Program-made: the position numbers and the translations under genes
Assembly (NCBI RefSeq): GCF_001317355.1
Contig: NZ_LKET01000035.1
Location: 1-64,000, forward strand
Length of the DNA stretch: 64,000 nt
Reading direction: 5' to 3'
Origin: Oxobacter pfennigii
GTDB lineage: Bacteria; Bacillota; Clostridia; Clostridiales; Oxobacteraceae
The notes under the pieces: model-generated
Databases searched by the model: none
What the model was told of the DNA's origin: nothing
Seen by the model: the letters and a program-made list of their open reading frames with translations, nothing else
In this document: positions 26,474-35,539 of the stretch, piece by piece
Position numbering within the stretch: the stretch's first letter is position 1
How the letters are laid out: every line of letters starts with the position of its first letter

Positions 26474-26866
26474 TTATAAAATATCAGAATCTTGTTGTGA
26501 AGCGGAAAAAGTCATATCTCTATCACCAGAGTTAACTTTGTAGTACCTTGAAACTTTTCCAACAAATTCACAGCCTAAAAAGCCTGGATCGCTTGGCCAT
26601 GTACGGCTATCGTCACAAGTGCGTGTATTGGATACTTCCTTAGTCCAGTCAGAAAATTTATCTCCATCCACTGTTATATAATTACGCACCATTATAGCAG
26701 CTAATGTAGTATCGTAACCTGTTGTTTCAAAGTATTTTATAGATGAACTGCTTGCGTTCATACTTACTGTTTTGGTCGTAAGCGTTATTGCATATGCTGC
26801 GATAGATAATAATAAACTTATTGATATAGAAGATATAATTATAATTGAAAATCTCTTTTTCTTCAT
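26474..26866 (-). CDS. Small secreted hypothetical protein
   Basis: A 130-residue protein with a signal peptide (Lys-rich start, hydrophobic 7-27 ending AAYAIT). The mature part is Ser/Thr-rich with one cysteine pair (TRTCDDSRTWPSDPGFLGCEF). The start is ATG 26866 after AAAGGAGG. I recognise no family. The size, the signal peptide and the following membrane-protein gene resemble a secreted effector or bacteriocin-like protein with a partner, but no specific motif proves this. Confidence 0.72.
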   Translation of the reverse strand: MKKKRFSIIIISSISISLLLSIAAYAITLTTKTVSMNASSSSIKYFETTGYDTTLAAIMVRNYITVDGDKFSDWTKEVSNTRTCDDSRTWPSDPGFLGCEFVGKVSRYYKVNSGDRDMTFSASQQDSDIL

Positions 26867-27404
26867 AATTTTGCCTCCTTTGCATTTTATGAATTTTTAA
26901 GGAAAGCCTAATTTGCTTAATATACGTATTACCCCCCATTCCGTTATAATATTCAACTCTCCTGATATATAGAGAGGAAATTTTTTCAAAAAAGTTTCAT
27001 AAAATTAAAAAAAACTTGTATTTCTTTAATTGCATTAACTTTACGTAGCTGGCGGTTGAATTGAAAATCAATATGTGGAGAATATGAGCTATAGAATTAT
27101 TGACAAGAATATGCTGCTATTATAATATGCTTATATAATAAATTTTTTTATTATAAATATATTTATAATAATATATATTTTGCATAATGCCTATCTGAAT
27201 AGCGTACAAACAGTGTACAAGTTATCTTAGAAATAATATTTCGTAAGTTTAAAAGTCTTTCTCAGGATTGTTAATGTAAAAATTTTTAATTAATCAGGTT
27301 TTATTCCTTTACGAGGAGGAGGTGATGTTTGGGGCCGGGTTGTTTATTTATAATTAGCAAAATAAAGCTGCTTAAAAAATTTTTTATTAAAGGAGAATTG
27401 CACA
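26867..27404 (+). promoter_or_regulatory. 538-bp AT-rich region with promoter and a 10-codon upstream frame before the FAD oxidoreductase
   Basis: TTGACA at 27100-27105 followed by TATAAT at 27121-27126 (15 bp) or TAATAT at 27123-27128 (17 bp) reads toward the FAD oxidoreductase. At 27325-27357 a very strong ribosome site (AGGAGGAGG) precedes ATG and ten sense codons (MFGAGLFIYN) ending in TAG. The oxidoreductase has its own AAAGGAG 48 bp further on. The left part must also hold the promoter of the minus-strand pair. Nothing else is seen. Confidence 0.45.
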
Positions 27405-28877
27405 ATGACCAAGATGATAGTTGAAACTCAAAATAATATTCCTGTATATGATGAGGCGGATATACTGATTGTCGGAGGCGGTGCAGCTGGGCATTCAGCA
27501 GCAATTGCTGCAGCACGTGCAGGTGCTAAAAACATCGTCATCATGGAGCGTTATGGTTATATGGGCGGCGATGCCACCGGGGGATATGTCATCATGGTGC
27601 CGGATTTGTCCTGGTATGATAAGTCCTTTGTCCGGGGCATTCAAGAGGAATGGTTCACCCGCTTGGAAAATATTCCAAATGCCGTAAGAGCGCCAAGGTT
27701 AAATGAAATAGGCAGTGAGGACCCCATACTTGTAGATGCATGGAAGGCTATCCACGACTGTGTAAGCCGCAGTGCACCCCACCGCCTGGTTCGTGCTGTG
27801 TACTTTGAGCCAAACCAGCTTAAAATAGAAATGGATAAAATGCTGCTTGAAGAAAAAGACTCCATAAGGGTATGCTATCACAGCTGGGGTACAAAGCCCA
27901 TTATGGAGGGAAATGATATAAAAGGAGTTATCTTTGAAAGCAAGGAAGGACGCAAGGCAATCCTGGCAAAGATAGTCATAGACGCCACAGGCGATGGAGA
28001 CTTATTCAGCCAGTCGGGAGCACCTTATGCCAGCCTGTCCGATGGACAATCACGTTCCAGTACAACAGCATTAGTATGGCGAATAGGAGGCATTAACTGG
28101 GATCAGTTTGAAGAATGGAAACGTATCCGGCCGGATTTGACGGCCAAACTCAGGGAAACCCTCGCCAAGATTGCAGGCTTTAGGGCGATGCCCATAGCTT
28201 CAAACCAGAACGATATATGCTGGATTAACAACTGGCATGCAGATAAGGACTGTACTAAAATAGCAGACCTCACAGACACTGAAATCAAGACACGTGATAC
28301 AATGAGGGACGTACTGGAATATTTAAGAGAAGCGGTACCTGTTGCCTTCCGGAATGCCTTCTTGTATGATATTGCACCCCAGACCGGTTTGCGCTGCAGC
28401 CGCCGTTTGAAAGGCGAATATATAATGACGGCTAAAGATTGGGCATTTGCAAGTCATTTCGATGACGTCATCGCATGGCACTCTACCATCTGCCAGATTA
28501 ATGACTGCGGTCCGGTAGAAATTCCTTACCGTGCAATTCTTCCTCAGGCAGTGGAGAACATGCTGTGCCCCGGCCGTCACCTGTCATCTGATGATGTTGC
28601 AATTGACTGGCTGAACCTTATACCCCAGTGTGTCGGTACCGGCCAGGCTGCCGGTGTGGCTGCCGCTGTAGCAGTTGCAGATGGCACTACTGTTCGTAAC
28701 GTGAACATTAAAAAAGTACAGGATATCCTGGTCGAGCAGGATGTACCGCTGCCACGCCACCCCAAAACTGATCCATCCTACATGGAATGTTGTGTTGAGC
28801 ATGAATATGGATTATATACCGAACTCGCGAAGAAGGCTCACCAGGAGGCCGGTTTAGGAAAATACGTACAATGGTAG
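27405..28877 (+). CDS. FAD-dependent oxidoreductase (FAD_oxidored family)
   Basis: A 490-residue flavoprotein. The dinucleotide-binding motif ILIVGGGAAGHSAAIAAARAGA lies at about 20-41, and the second FAD contact is VIDATGDGDLFSQSG near 200. The C-terminal region is CPGRHLSSDDVA ... CVGTGQAAGVAAAVAV. This belongs to the GlcD/thiazole-like FAD_oxidored group common in anaerobes, where substrates are mostly unknown. No signal peptide is present, so it is cytosolic. Its codon use looks a little more GC-rich than the neighbouring unknown genes. It is followed by a MarR-type regulator on the same strand. Confidence 0.85.
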   Translation: MTKMIVETQNNIPVYDEADILIVGGGAAGHSAAIAAARAGAKNIVIMERYGYMGGDATGGYVIMVPDLSWYDKSFVRGIQEEWFTRLENIPNAVRAPRLNEIGSEDPILVDAWKAIHDCVSRSAPHRLVRAVYFEPNQLKIEMDKMLLEEKDSIRVCYHSWGTKPIMEGNDIKGVIFESKEGRKAILAKIVIDATGDGDLFSQSGAPYASLSDGQSRSSTTALVWRIGGINWDQFEEWKRIRPDLTAKLRETLAKIAGFRAMPIASNQNDICWINNWHADKDCTKIADLTDTEIKTRDTMRDVLEYLREAVPVAFRNAFLYDIAPQTGLRCSRRLKGEYIMTAKDWAFASHFDDVIAWHSTICQINDCGPVEIPYRAILPQAVENMLCPGRHLSSDDVAIDWLNLIPQCVGTGQAAGVAAAVAVADGTTVRNVNIKKVQDILVEQDVPLPRHPKTDPSYMECCVEHEYGLYTELAKKAHQEAGLGKYVQW

Positions 28878-29084
28878 AGAAAGGTGAAAAAATGAAACCG
28901 GTTATATGCTGTACGGTTAATATCAGGCTTTGACCATCCACCTGAGTAGAGCTGAAATTGACAAAAAGTAAATGCCTGCGTATAATAATTCTATTATTAT
29001 CAATACATGGATAATAAACCGTAATAACTATTATATTATTATGCTTTGAATATTTAAGCAGACTAGGCGGGTGATGTATGGCAT

Positions 29085-29600
29085 ATGGATAATGCAAAAG
29101 TAGCGAATGATGAAAAATCTACCGGGGTGTATACACAATTATATAAAAAAGTAATGGAAACTTTAGATAGTCAATCTGCAATTAACATTCAGATGAATTT
29201 CTGGTTTAATGAAATGATGAAATATCACGGTGTCAGCTATATTGAATACCGTGCCATCAGACTACTTAGAAGATTCCCGGATGGTCTTGAGCCTTCTGTA
29301 ATTGCTGATAATCTAACTATTTTAAGACAGTCTGTAACTAATATGGCAGACGACTTGCAGGAGCGCAATCTTGTAGAAAGGATGCCCCACCCTGTAGATA
29401 GGCGCCGTATTTATATCAGGCTGACACCGGAAGGCCTGGAACTGGCAAATAAATTGGTAGATGAGATGAGCAGTATAGAGGCCAGTATATTTTTTCAATT
29501 TTCTAAAGAAGAAATGGAAACCTATCTGGATATACGTACCAGAATAATTAAATATACTGAGGATGAAATAAAAAAGCGTTATACTGAAAAGAGTGAATAA
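29085..29600 (+). CDS. MarR-family transcriptional regulator
   Basis: A 171-residue protein with a MarR winged helix at about 55-125: SYIEYRAIRLLRRFPDG, VIADNLTILRQSVTNMADDLQERNLVERMPHPVDRRRIYIRLT. The DxRxxx wing (PVDRRRIYI) is typical. A C-terminal dimerisation helix follows. It lies between the FAD oxidoreductase and the flavoprotein reductase cluster and may respond to an aromatic or phenolic ligand, as many MarR proteins do. That is inference. The start is ATG 29085. Confidence 0.9.
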   Translation: MDNAKVANDEKSTGVYTQLYKKVMETLDSQSAINIQMNFWFNEMMKYHGVSYIEYRAIRLLRRFPDGLEPSVIADNLTILRQSVTNMADDLQERNLVERMPHPVDRRRIYIRLTPEGLELANKLVDEMSSIEASIFFQFSKEEMETYLDIRTRIIKYTEDEIKKRYTEKSE

Positions 29601-29789
29601 AATGCAAGAGGACGGGTGATGATTGTTTGAAATTTTAAAACAATTATTGTCCGTCCTTTATTTTAAAGGTATTGGGATTTTAACTATGTCTTCTAAGCTC
29701 TTGAATCTTAATATTTTATATCAATTGTAAGCCAATAATCCGCCTGCAAAGATGTAAATTGAGGCACTCAGTCGGCTCTATTCTTTTCA

Positions 29790-29830
29790 CAAAAAGGAGA
29801 ACATCTGAAGGGTAAGATGTTCTCCTTTTG
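29790..29830. terminator. Bidirectional terminator hairpin
   Basis: AAAAGGAGAACATCT pairs with AGATGTTCTCCTTTT across 29791-29829, with T-rich flanks on both strands. It serves the MarR gene and possibly the minus-strand reductase. The rest of 29601-29935 contains no gene. Confidence 0.8.
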
Positions 29831-29895
29831 TAAATTTTTTTGTAATCAATTATGAGAAAAATTCAATTTATTATTGAACAAACATAGGTCCCGGG

Positions 29896-29928
29896 ACCCG
29901 TTAGCAATCAAAGATTGCTATAGCGGGT
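29896..29928. repeat. Hairpin just after the flavoprotein reductase stop
   Basis: ACCCGTTAGCAATC at 29896-29909 pairs with GATTGCTATAGCGGGT at 29913-29928 with a 2-base bulge and a 3-base loop. It lies 8 bp past the minus-strand stop and is not followed by T residues. Confidence 0.55.
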
Positions 29929-29935
29929 GGGGTTC

Positions 29936-32029
29936 TTATTTTCCGGTTGCTGCATTTATTCCGGCAATACGTCCAAAGGTAAATATATCAGCTATAGCAT
30001 TTCCGCCCAGCCTGTTGCCGGCATGGAGTCCGCCTGTGACTTCTCCGGCTGCCCATAAACCGGGAATGATTTTGCCGTCCTTGTTTATAACATGAGCTTC
30101 GGTATCGATAACAACACCGCCCATTGTATGATGCAATGAAGATTTTCTGGGGCTTATACAAATTCCAACTTCATCATCAGAATCTATATAATCAAGATCT
30201 ATAGCTCCGGATATAACTTCCTTTCCAAAGTCATCATCTTTTTGAGCTGCTACATAGCTGTTGTATTTTTCAATTGTAGCGCGCAGTTGTTCTTCGGTAA
30301 ATGCGGGAGCAACACCGGCAGCCGGTTTTTTAGTAGCTTCTGCTAATTCGGCAAGGGTATTGCCGTACCATATATGACCGCCTTCAACCATGGCAGCCAC
30401 ACGTTCATCATATTTGGTGCCTTTTATAAGCTGTTCAGGCTTATTAGCATCTCCTCTGCCTGCATAGATAATATAGAAAATACCATCTTCAAGAGCCAGT
30501 GAAGTTTTAGCAAGTACATCACGTTCTGCATATTCATTTACAAACCTGTTTCCCTTGCCGTCAATCCAAATCTGTTCTGAAGCATCTGCCCAGATACCGT
30601 CAGTCATGGTTCCTTTGATGGGAGATGAAGAAGGCATCATCTGAGCAACTTCCATACCCGTTAGCTCTGCTCCTATCGTTTCTGCCATTATAATTCCATC
30701 GCCTTCGTTAGTGCCCATGTTTGTTGATAATGTTGTATCTGACAGGTCTTTTCCCCAATATTTATCATACTTTTTGACCATTGCCGCATTTGCGCTGTAT
30801 CCGCCTGTAGCAAGGACAACGCCTTTAGCTGTATTGACAGTGATATTTGTGCCGTCTGCCTGCTCGGCTTTTGCACCAACTACCTTTCCTGATGCATCTG
30901 TCAAAAGCTCGGTACCTCTGGTTTCGGTATATATTTTAACGCCTTTTTCCTTTGCGACTTTTTCAAGTTGAGGAATGCGTTCAGCGCCTGACATGAAGCT
31001 GTGGGTCCTTGGCCACATAGCACCAAGAACGGTACCCAATCCGGGAGCGCCGCCGTATTTTGCATCAGCGCCATAAGATGAATTAAGGCCGGCTTCTCCC
31101 ATCCATACGAAAGAATCAAGAGCGCTGTTGGCAAACTTTCTTGCAAGCACAATGCTTGGAGCAATCCATGTACCGTCAGTTAATTGACGAAGGCCTCCGG
31201 TATAAACATGCCACATATGCAGTGATACTGAGTCAAAACCCGGCATATCAACTCCGGCTTCCTTACCGGCATTTTTTGCATAAAATGCTTTGATATCAGC
31301 TTTAAGCTCTGTCAATACTTCTTGCCATTCGGGATAAACGTCAAATTTAAGCTTGGGATCAGCCGGATCAAGGGCAAGATATCCATCCATTGTAGCCTTT
31401 TGGGATTTAGTCAATATCATTACGCTTTGTGCTCCGGGATCAACAGCATTATATGCTGCTCCTGCCATCATAGTATTTCCGCCTAACACGGAACCTTTTT
31501 CAATAAGAATAACTTTGGCGCCTTGTTCAGCGGCGTTGATTGCTGCTGACAGGCCGGCACCTCCGCCTCCCATTACCAGAACATCTGTATCCCATGTTTG
31601 AGGTTCCTTAGGCTGAGCTGTTACCTTATTTGCCTTTAGTGCATCAACATCCAAACCGGCAGCTTTGGCAGCATTGGCAACGGCATTGATAATGCCATAG
31701 CTGGCTAAAGTTGCTCCGGTTACAGTGTCCACAGATAAGCTTTGATGCTCGATTATCTGTTTGGGTATACGTTCAACTGCTACTACCGCAACATTTGGAG
31801 TTTCTGAGTTCTTTTTAAACTCAATGGCTGTGATTTTACTGTCTTTAACAGTTATGCTTACAGTTATCGGTCCCTGCATACCATTTGCAGTACCTTCGAA
31901 ATTGCCGTTAATGGGGTTTACTATTTCGTTTTTGTCTTTATTTTCTCCTTGTCCATTTTTGCTGTCAGTGCACCCTGCAATTGCAATAAGTATGCAAATG
32001 CATAATAACATGGAAATAAATCTTTTCAT
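29936..32029 (-). CDS. Flavoprotein (fumarate reductase-like) lipoprotein with FMN-binding domain
   Basis: A 697-residue exported reductase. The lipoprotein signal ends IAIAGC with Cys20. An FMN-bind domain (about 40-125) carries the ApbE flavinylation motif DTVTGAT (101-107, flavin expected on Thr107). A FAD-binding-2 reductase (about 148-695) follows, with VLVMGGGGAGLSAAINAAE, GNRFVNEYAERD (catalytic Arg region) and SLHHTMGGVVIDTEA. Relatives reduce fumarate, urocanate, acrylate or cinnamates using extracellular electrons. ATG 32029 is chosen because AGGAGGAG lies before it. An ATG at 32044 is part of that site. The substrate is unknown. Its position beside a demethylation module suggests an aryl-acrylate. 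Confidence 0.92.
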   Translation of the reverse strand: MKRFISMLLCICILIAIAGCTDSKNGQGENKDKNEIVNPINGNFEGTANGMQGPITVSITVKDSKITAIEFKKNSETPNVAVVAVERIPKQIIEHQSLSVDTVTGATLASYGIINAVANAAKAAGLDVDALKANKVTAQPKEPQTWDTDVLVMGGGGAGLSAAINAAEQGAKVILIEKGSVLGGNTMMAGAAYNAVDPGAQSVMILTKSQKATMDGYLALDPADPKLKFDVYPEWQEVLTELKADIKAFYAKNAGKEAGVDMPGFDSVSLHMWHVYTGGLRQLTDGTWIAPSIVLARKFANSALDSFVWMGEAGLNSSYGADAKYGGAPGLGTVLGAMWPRTHSFMSGAERIPQLEKVAKEKGVKIYTETRGTELLTDASGKVVGAKAEQADGTNITVNTAKGVVLATGGYSANAAMVKKYDKYWGKDLSDTTLSTNMGTNEGDGIIMAETIGAELTGMEVAQMMPSSSPIKGTMTDGIWADASEQIWIDGKGNRFVNEYAERDVLAKTSLALEDGIFYIIYAGRGDANKPEQLIKGTKYDERVAAMVEGGHIWYGNTLAELAEATKKPAAGVAPAFTEEQLRATIEKYNSYVAAQKDDDFGKEVISGAIDLDYIDSDDEVGICISPRKSSLHHTMGGVVIDTEAHVINKDGKIIPGLWAAGEVTGGLHAGNRLGGNAIADIFTFGRIAGINAATGK

Positions 32030-32083
32030 TTTTCTCCTCCTCATATTTAAAATTTATTAAATGATATCTTTTGCTGCTGTTCA

Positions 32084-32455
32084 TTATTTTACTTCAGCCT
32101 TTGCTTCTGCAAGAGCGGTTTTTGCCGCTTCTATTGCAGCATTGCTTGTTGTGGTTGCCCCTGAAACTATATCTATTTCCGCTGACTGTTTTGAAATAAT
32201 ATTTTCTGACAGCTCTTTAACTGCCTGTCCACCAATATTAGGAGTTTCCTTTGGTCCTTCAACTGAGACATTGGTTATTTTGTCAGCATCAACAGTAATT
32301 GTTACAGTTACATCTCCATTAAAGCCTTTTACAGCAGCTTTGTATGTTCCAGGAGTGTATTTTTCTGATTCTTTGTTTGTACCTCCACAGCCTGAAAAAG
32401 CAAGAACAAAGCATAGGATAAGAAAGAATGATGTTAGCTTGTTTAAAAGTTTCAT
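32084..32455 (-). CDS. FMN-binding domain lipoprotein
   Basis: A 123-residue lipoprotein (lipobox LAFSGC, Cys23) consisting of one FMN-bind domain with the flavinylation motif DIVSGAT near the C-terminus. It is probably a covalently flavinylated electron carrier handing electrons to the reductase encoded 54 bp downstream. A membrane electron donor and the ApbE transferase are not in the window. Confidence 0.9.
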   Translation of the reverse strand: MKLLNKLTSFFLILCFVLAFSGCGGTNKESEKYTPGTYKAAVKGFNGDVTVTITVDADKITNVSVEGPKETPNIGGQAVKELSENIISKQSAEIDIVSGATTTSNAAIEAAKTALAEAKAEVK

Positions 32456-32518
32456 TAATAAGCGCCTCCTTTCATTTTATGCAAACTTTGTTTAAATATT
32501 AACATACCTTCGGCAAAT

Positions 32519-32726
32519 AAATGATTAAATACTTATTAATATTTAACCTGGGTTTTAGTGCTTAGCTGTAAAATACATTAAGGTCTAAAAATAATTTCAG
32601 AATATTTTGCATAAAAAATCCCTTAAAAAGCCAATGAAGCCATTTAAAGGATTAAGAAACCTTAATAATCAAATAATTTTAATTAATTTCTAATTAACCT
32701 GTTTCTCTTTTGAATCAAAATAATAT
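32519..32726 (-). repeat. Direct repeat DR-1: relic of a response-regulator 3' end plus downstream region
   Basis: About 207 bp aligning without large gaps to 36796-37000. Shared blocks include AATGATTAAA-ACTTATTAATATTTAA, GATTAAGAAA-CTTAATA and TCAAAATAATAT. At 32689-32726 the minus strand encodes SYYFDSKEKQVN and a stop, matching the real regulator's C-terminus YYFDPQGKQIN. Only the last 12 or so codons remain, cut off by the transporter gene. Confidence 0.75.
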
Positions 32727-32732
32727 GATTTT

Positions 32733-33986
32733 TCAGCTTGCTTGCTTAGCAACCTGCAATGTCTCTTTAAGGAAGAATGTACATATAGCTTGTGTGAAAT
32801 ACAAAGCAGCAATTGACATTAAAATTACAAAGTAGCTTCCCGTTATATCGAGAACAATTCCAAAAAGTACCGGAGCTATCACGGAACCTAATTGACATAA
32901 GGCATTGTACATACCCATTACAGTACCGACATAAGGCCCCTTTGCTCTTTCAGCCTGCATGACATTGTTGGAATTACCGCCCAGTCCGCCTGTTAATCCC
33001 CGTACGAGCACAGTTGCCCAAAGCAGCCTGACATCGGGAGCAATGGCAAGAACTACGATGCATACAGCCTGAATAGTATAGCCTACCATTGCAAGATTCC
33101 GGCGTGATTTCAATAAATCAGAAAGCATACCGCACAATGTGGTTGAAAATATTGTCACTACGCCTGCAGCAGCAAGGATTCCTCCCGCTTGCGTCAATGA
33201 AAAATTTCTGACTTTCATAAAATATACTATAGCCCATGTAGTATATCCTGTACCTGCATTAATGCCCAGGAACTGAACAATTGTCCCAAGAAAGAATTGA
33301 CCGGAAAAGAGCACTTTTAAGGTACCCTTCATATTTACAGCCCTTTCCTCGGAGGTTTTTTTCTTGCCTGTCTTGTTAGCAAGAGCAATTCCTTTTTCTT
33401 TTGCCATAAAGAAGACTATAACCCCAACAACCAGGCAAGCTGCTGCGGCCAATACATATGCATTCCTCCAGCCATGATTTTTAATAAAAGGGGCGTAAAA
33501 CGCATTAACTATGAGCCCGCCCACAGCAGGTCCTGTCATGATGAACCCCATAGCTGTCCCCCGCACTTTATCTGTAAACCACCCTAAATTCATCTTTACG
33601 GTACCCGAATATACTGGTGAACTGGCAAGGCCTGCCAAAACCATTAACAAGAAAATCACTGTATAAGAATGTGTTAATGATACTAAAAACATGCAGATTG
33701 CAATTATTATTCCCGATATAGACAAGCACTTTCTTGGCCCGAAGTTATCAATAAAAACTCCCGCAAAAAAACCTCCGGAAACATTCCCTACGTAAAATGC
33801 CGATACAAGTCCGCCGGCCTGAGCCATGGAAATTCCCAACTCAGGAGATGCACTGGCTATGGATGCGGACCATAACTGACGTGCTGCAAATGAAACCGCA
33901 AAGGTCGACAGGCATAATACAGCTACTATCCAGCCATACCATGATGATTGTTCATCATTTTGGCTGCTTATCTTTAATTCTGCCAC
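32733..33986 (-). CDS. MFS transporter (oxalate/formate or monocarboxylate type)
   Basis: A 417-residue transporter with about 12 membrane segments, a DNFGPRKCLSISG loop between helices 2 and 3 and an RRNLAMVGY equivalent in the second half. The fold and length match OxlT/MCT-like MFS proteins that carry carboxylates. GTG 33986 is preceded by GGGAGG. The open frame continues 15 codons upstream without a site. It lies downstream of the second methyltransferase and probably imports its (methoxylated) acid substrate. It replaces the GPH transporter used in cluster 1. Confidence 0.87.
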   Translation of the reverse strand: MAELKISSQNDEQSSWYGWIVAVLCLSTFAVSFAARQLWSASIASASPELGISMAQAGGLVSAFYVGNVSGGFFAGVFIDNFGPRKCLSISGIIIAICMFLVSLTHSYTVIFLLMVLAGLASSPVYSGTVKMNLGWFTDKVRGTAMGFIMTGPAVGGLIVNAFYAPFIKNHGWRNAYVLAAAACLVVGVIVFFMAKEKGIALANKTGKKKTSEERAVNMKGTLKVLFSGQFFLGTIVQFLGINAGTGYTTWAIVYFMKVRNFSLTQAGGILAAAGVVTIFSTTLCGMLSDLLKSRRNLAMVGYTIQAVCIVVLAIAPDVRLLWATVLVRGLTGGLGGNSNNVMQAERAKGPYVGTVMGMYNALCQLGSVIAPVLFGIVLDITGSYFVILMSIAALYFTQAICTFFLKETLQVAKQAS

Positions 33987-34157
33987 TTGAATTCCTCCCT
34001 TTTTATATTGACGGACTAAACTAATAATCACTCTTCCTTAAAAAGTGCATCTCTCCATTTCCTCATTTGTTCAAGCAAATTATTTTTATCCGCTGATAGG
34101 AATTTAAGCAAATTAAATCAAGCTCATGTCTTTTTAAAATTTATTAAGCTTATTGAA

Positions 34158-35519
34158 TTACATAAAAGGAAGGACCATATTTGTATATTTGTTATAAGCT
34201 GACCGCATAAGCGGCTCAATTCTGTCATCCACCGGCGGGTATACCTTCTTAAACTCATCAAATGATACAATGTATTTTGATTTGAACTCAGGATACAGGT
34301 GTGAGTATTTAACGATGGAGTCTTCCGTTTTGGCAGTAGTAACAAGTTCTCCGGCATTATCATACTTGGAGTTCTCAAGTACATATTCCAAGGTAGCTAT
34401 ATAATTTTCAGTATTCAAATCGTTTAATGATAATGCACTCTTGTCAAACCTAAATATGAAATTTCCACCAGGTGCAAGTATATCTATAAGCTCTTTAGCC
34501 TTATCAATGCACTGCTGCTTTGTTCCATTCTTAAGGAGTGTCAATGGATAGAATCCCTCAAGGACCATCTTCTTACCGAGTTTATCTTTAAATTTCTGCG
34601 GGTCGCCGTATTCCATCCAGAGCCGTGTTCCTTGCGGAAGGTCCTGCATATGATCAACAAAGCGGGTCCAGTCGCTTTCACAGAAAATCTGCATTGCCTG
34701 GCCTCTTTCTGCACATATGTGGCAAATCTTAAGGAAGGTTGGCCAATAGAACTTCTCAAAGTCCTTTGTGCTCAGAAATGGTGCCATGTGGGTCATAATC
34801 ATGTTATTTCCCAATAATGATGTTACAGGATTCATCCCTTTCCACACTAAATAGGGCACCAGTGCCTCGCAGGCATCAACAACCTTTTGGGGCTGCCTCT
34901 TAATATCCATGGGAATTTTTGTGAAGCCGCGGTTCATATCAGCTAAAAAGTCGAAGGGAACCGACTGGCCTATAGCCGAACCGGCAGGAGATGCAAAGAA
35001 ACCGTATTTTTCTGATAACTCCCTGCCGACTTCAGCAACAATCCTGCCAAAATCCATTGATGCAAGCACATATTTTGCAAATGCAAGGCTTCTTGTGATA
35101 GGGTCTGTATCAAATCCGGGGTTTTGGCGGGGCAGGACTTTTTCACACAGGAAATCAAATGGATTTTCTATAAACTCGTCATATTCATCAGCTTCCATGT
35201 TTGAAGTTTCAGGATGCTGTATAAACCCGTTTGAACCCATGGTCATAGTCCTTGACTGCTGGAACATCAAGGCGACGGGATTCCTGGCATGAGCAGAAGG
35301 AAACATGTCGCCTCTTAAAATATCCATTATTTTTTCATACATATTAAGTACTGATTCCTTGGTGAAGGAATATTGAGCTTTCATTATATCAGTATTGCCA
35401 TATTGTATAATATAGTCAATGCTTATGCCGTCTATTACAGGGAACCTTTCAGGTATAATGCCTGAATATACATCTGTAAAAAGCTTGGTGCGGTATTGTT
35501 TTAATTCTTGTGCGTTCAT
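34158..35519 (-). CDS. UroD-family corrinoid methyltransferase, cluster 2
   Basis: A 453-residue UroD/MtaA-like protein, homologous along its length to the cluster 1 enzyme at 2323-3696. Shared segments include EYDEFI..P.D, EKYGF, FDFLADM and LAPGGNFIF. Many substrate-facing positions differ, for example ESDWTRFVDHMQDLP against EHDFMRYLDHLYELP. It should transfer a methyl group to the corrinoid protein encoded 20 bp upstream. ATG 35519 sits 7 nt after AGGAGG. The TTG at 35525 is too close to that site. The substrate is probably different from cluster 1. Confidence 0.85.
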   Translation of the reverse strand: MNAQELKQYRTKLFTDVYSGIIPERFPVIDGISIDYIIQYGNTDIMKAQYSFTKESVLNMYEKIMDILRGDMFPSAHARNPVALMFQQSRTMTMGSNGFIQHPETSNMEADEYDEFIENPFDFLCEKVLPRQNPGFDTDPITRSLAFAKYVLASMDFGRIVAEVGRELSEKYGFFASPAGSAIGQSVPFDFLADMNRGFTKIPMDIKRQPQKVVDACEALVPYLVWKGMNPVTSLLGNNMIMTHMAPFLSTKDFEKFYWPTFLKICHICAERGQAMQIFCESDWTRFVDHMQDLPQGTRLWMEYGDPQKFKDKLGKKMVLEGFYPLTLLKNGTKQQCIDKAKELIDILAPGGNFIFRFDKSALSLNDLNTENYIATLEYVLENSKYDNAGELVTTAKTEDSIVKYSHLYPEFKSKYIVSFDEFKKVYPPVDDRIEPLMRSAYNKYTNMVLPFM

Positions 35520-35539
35520 ATTCAAACCTCCTTAAAATT

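Noticed and set aside
28891-28932. 13-codon frame MKPVICCTVNIRL after the FAD oxidoreductase
   Set aside because: A weak ribosome site and nothing to support translation.
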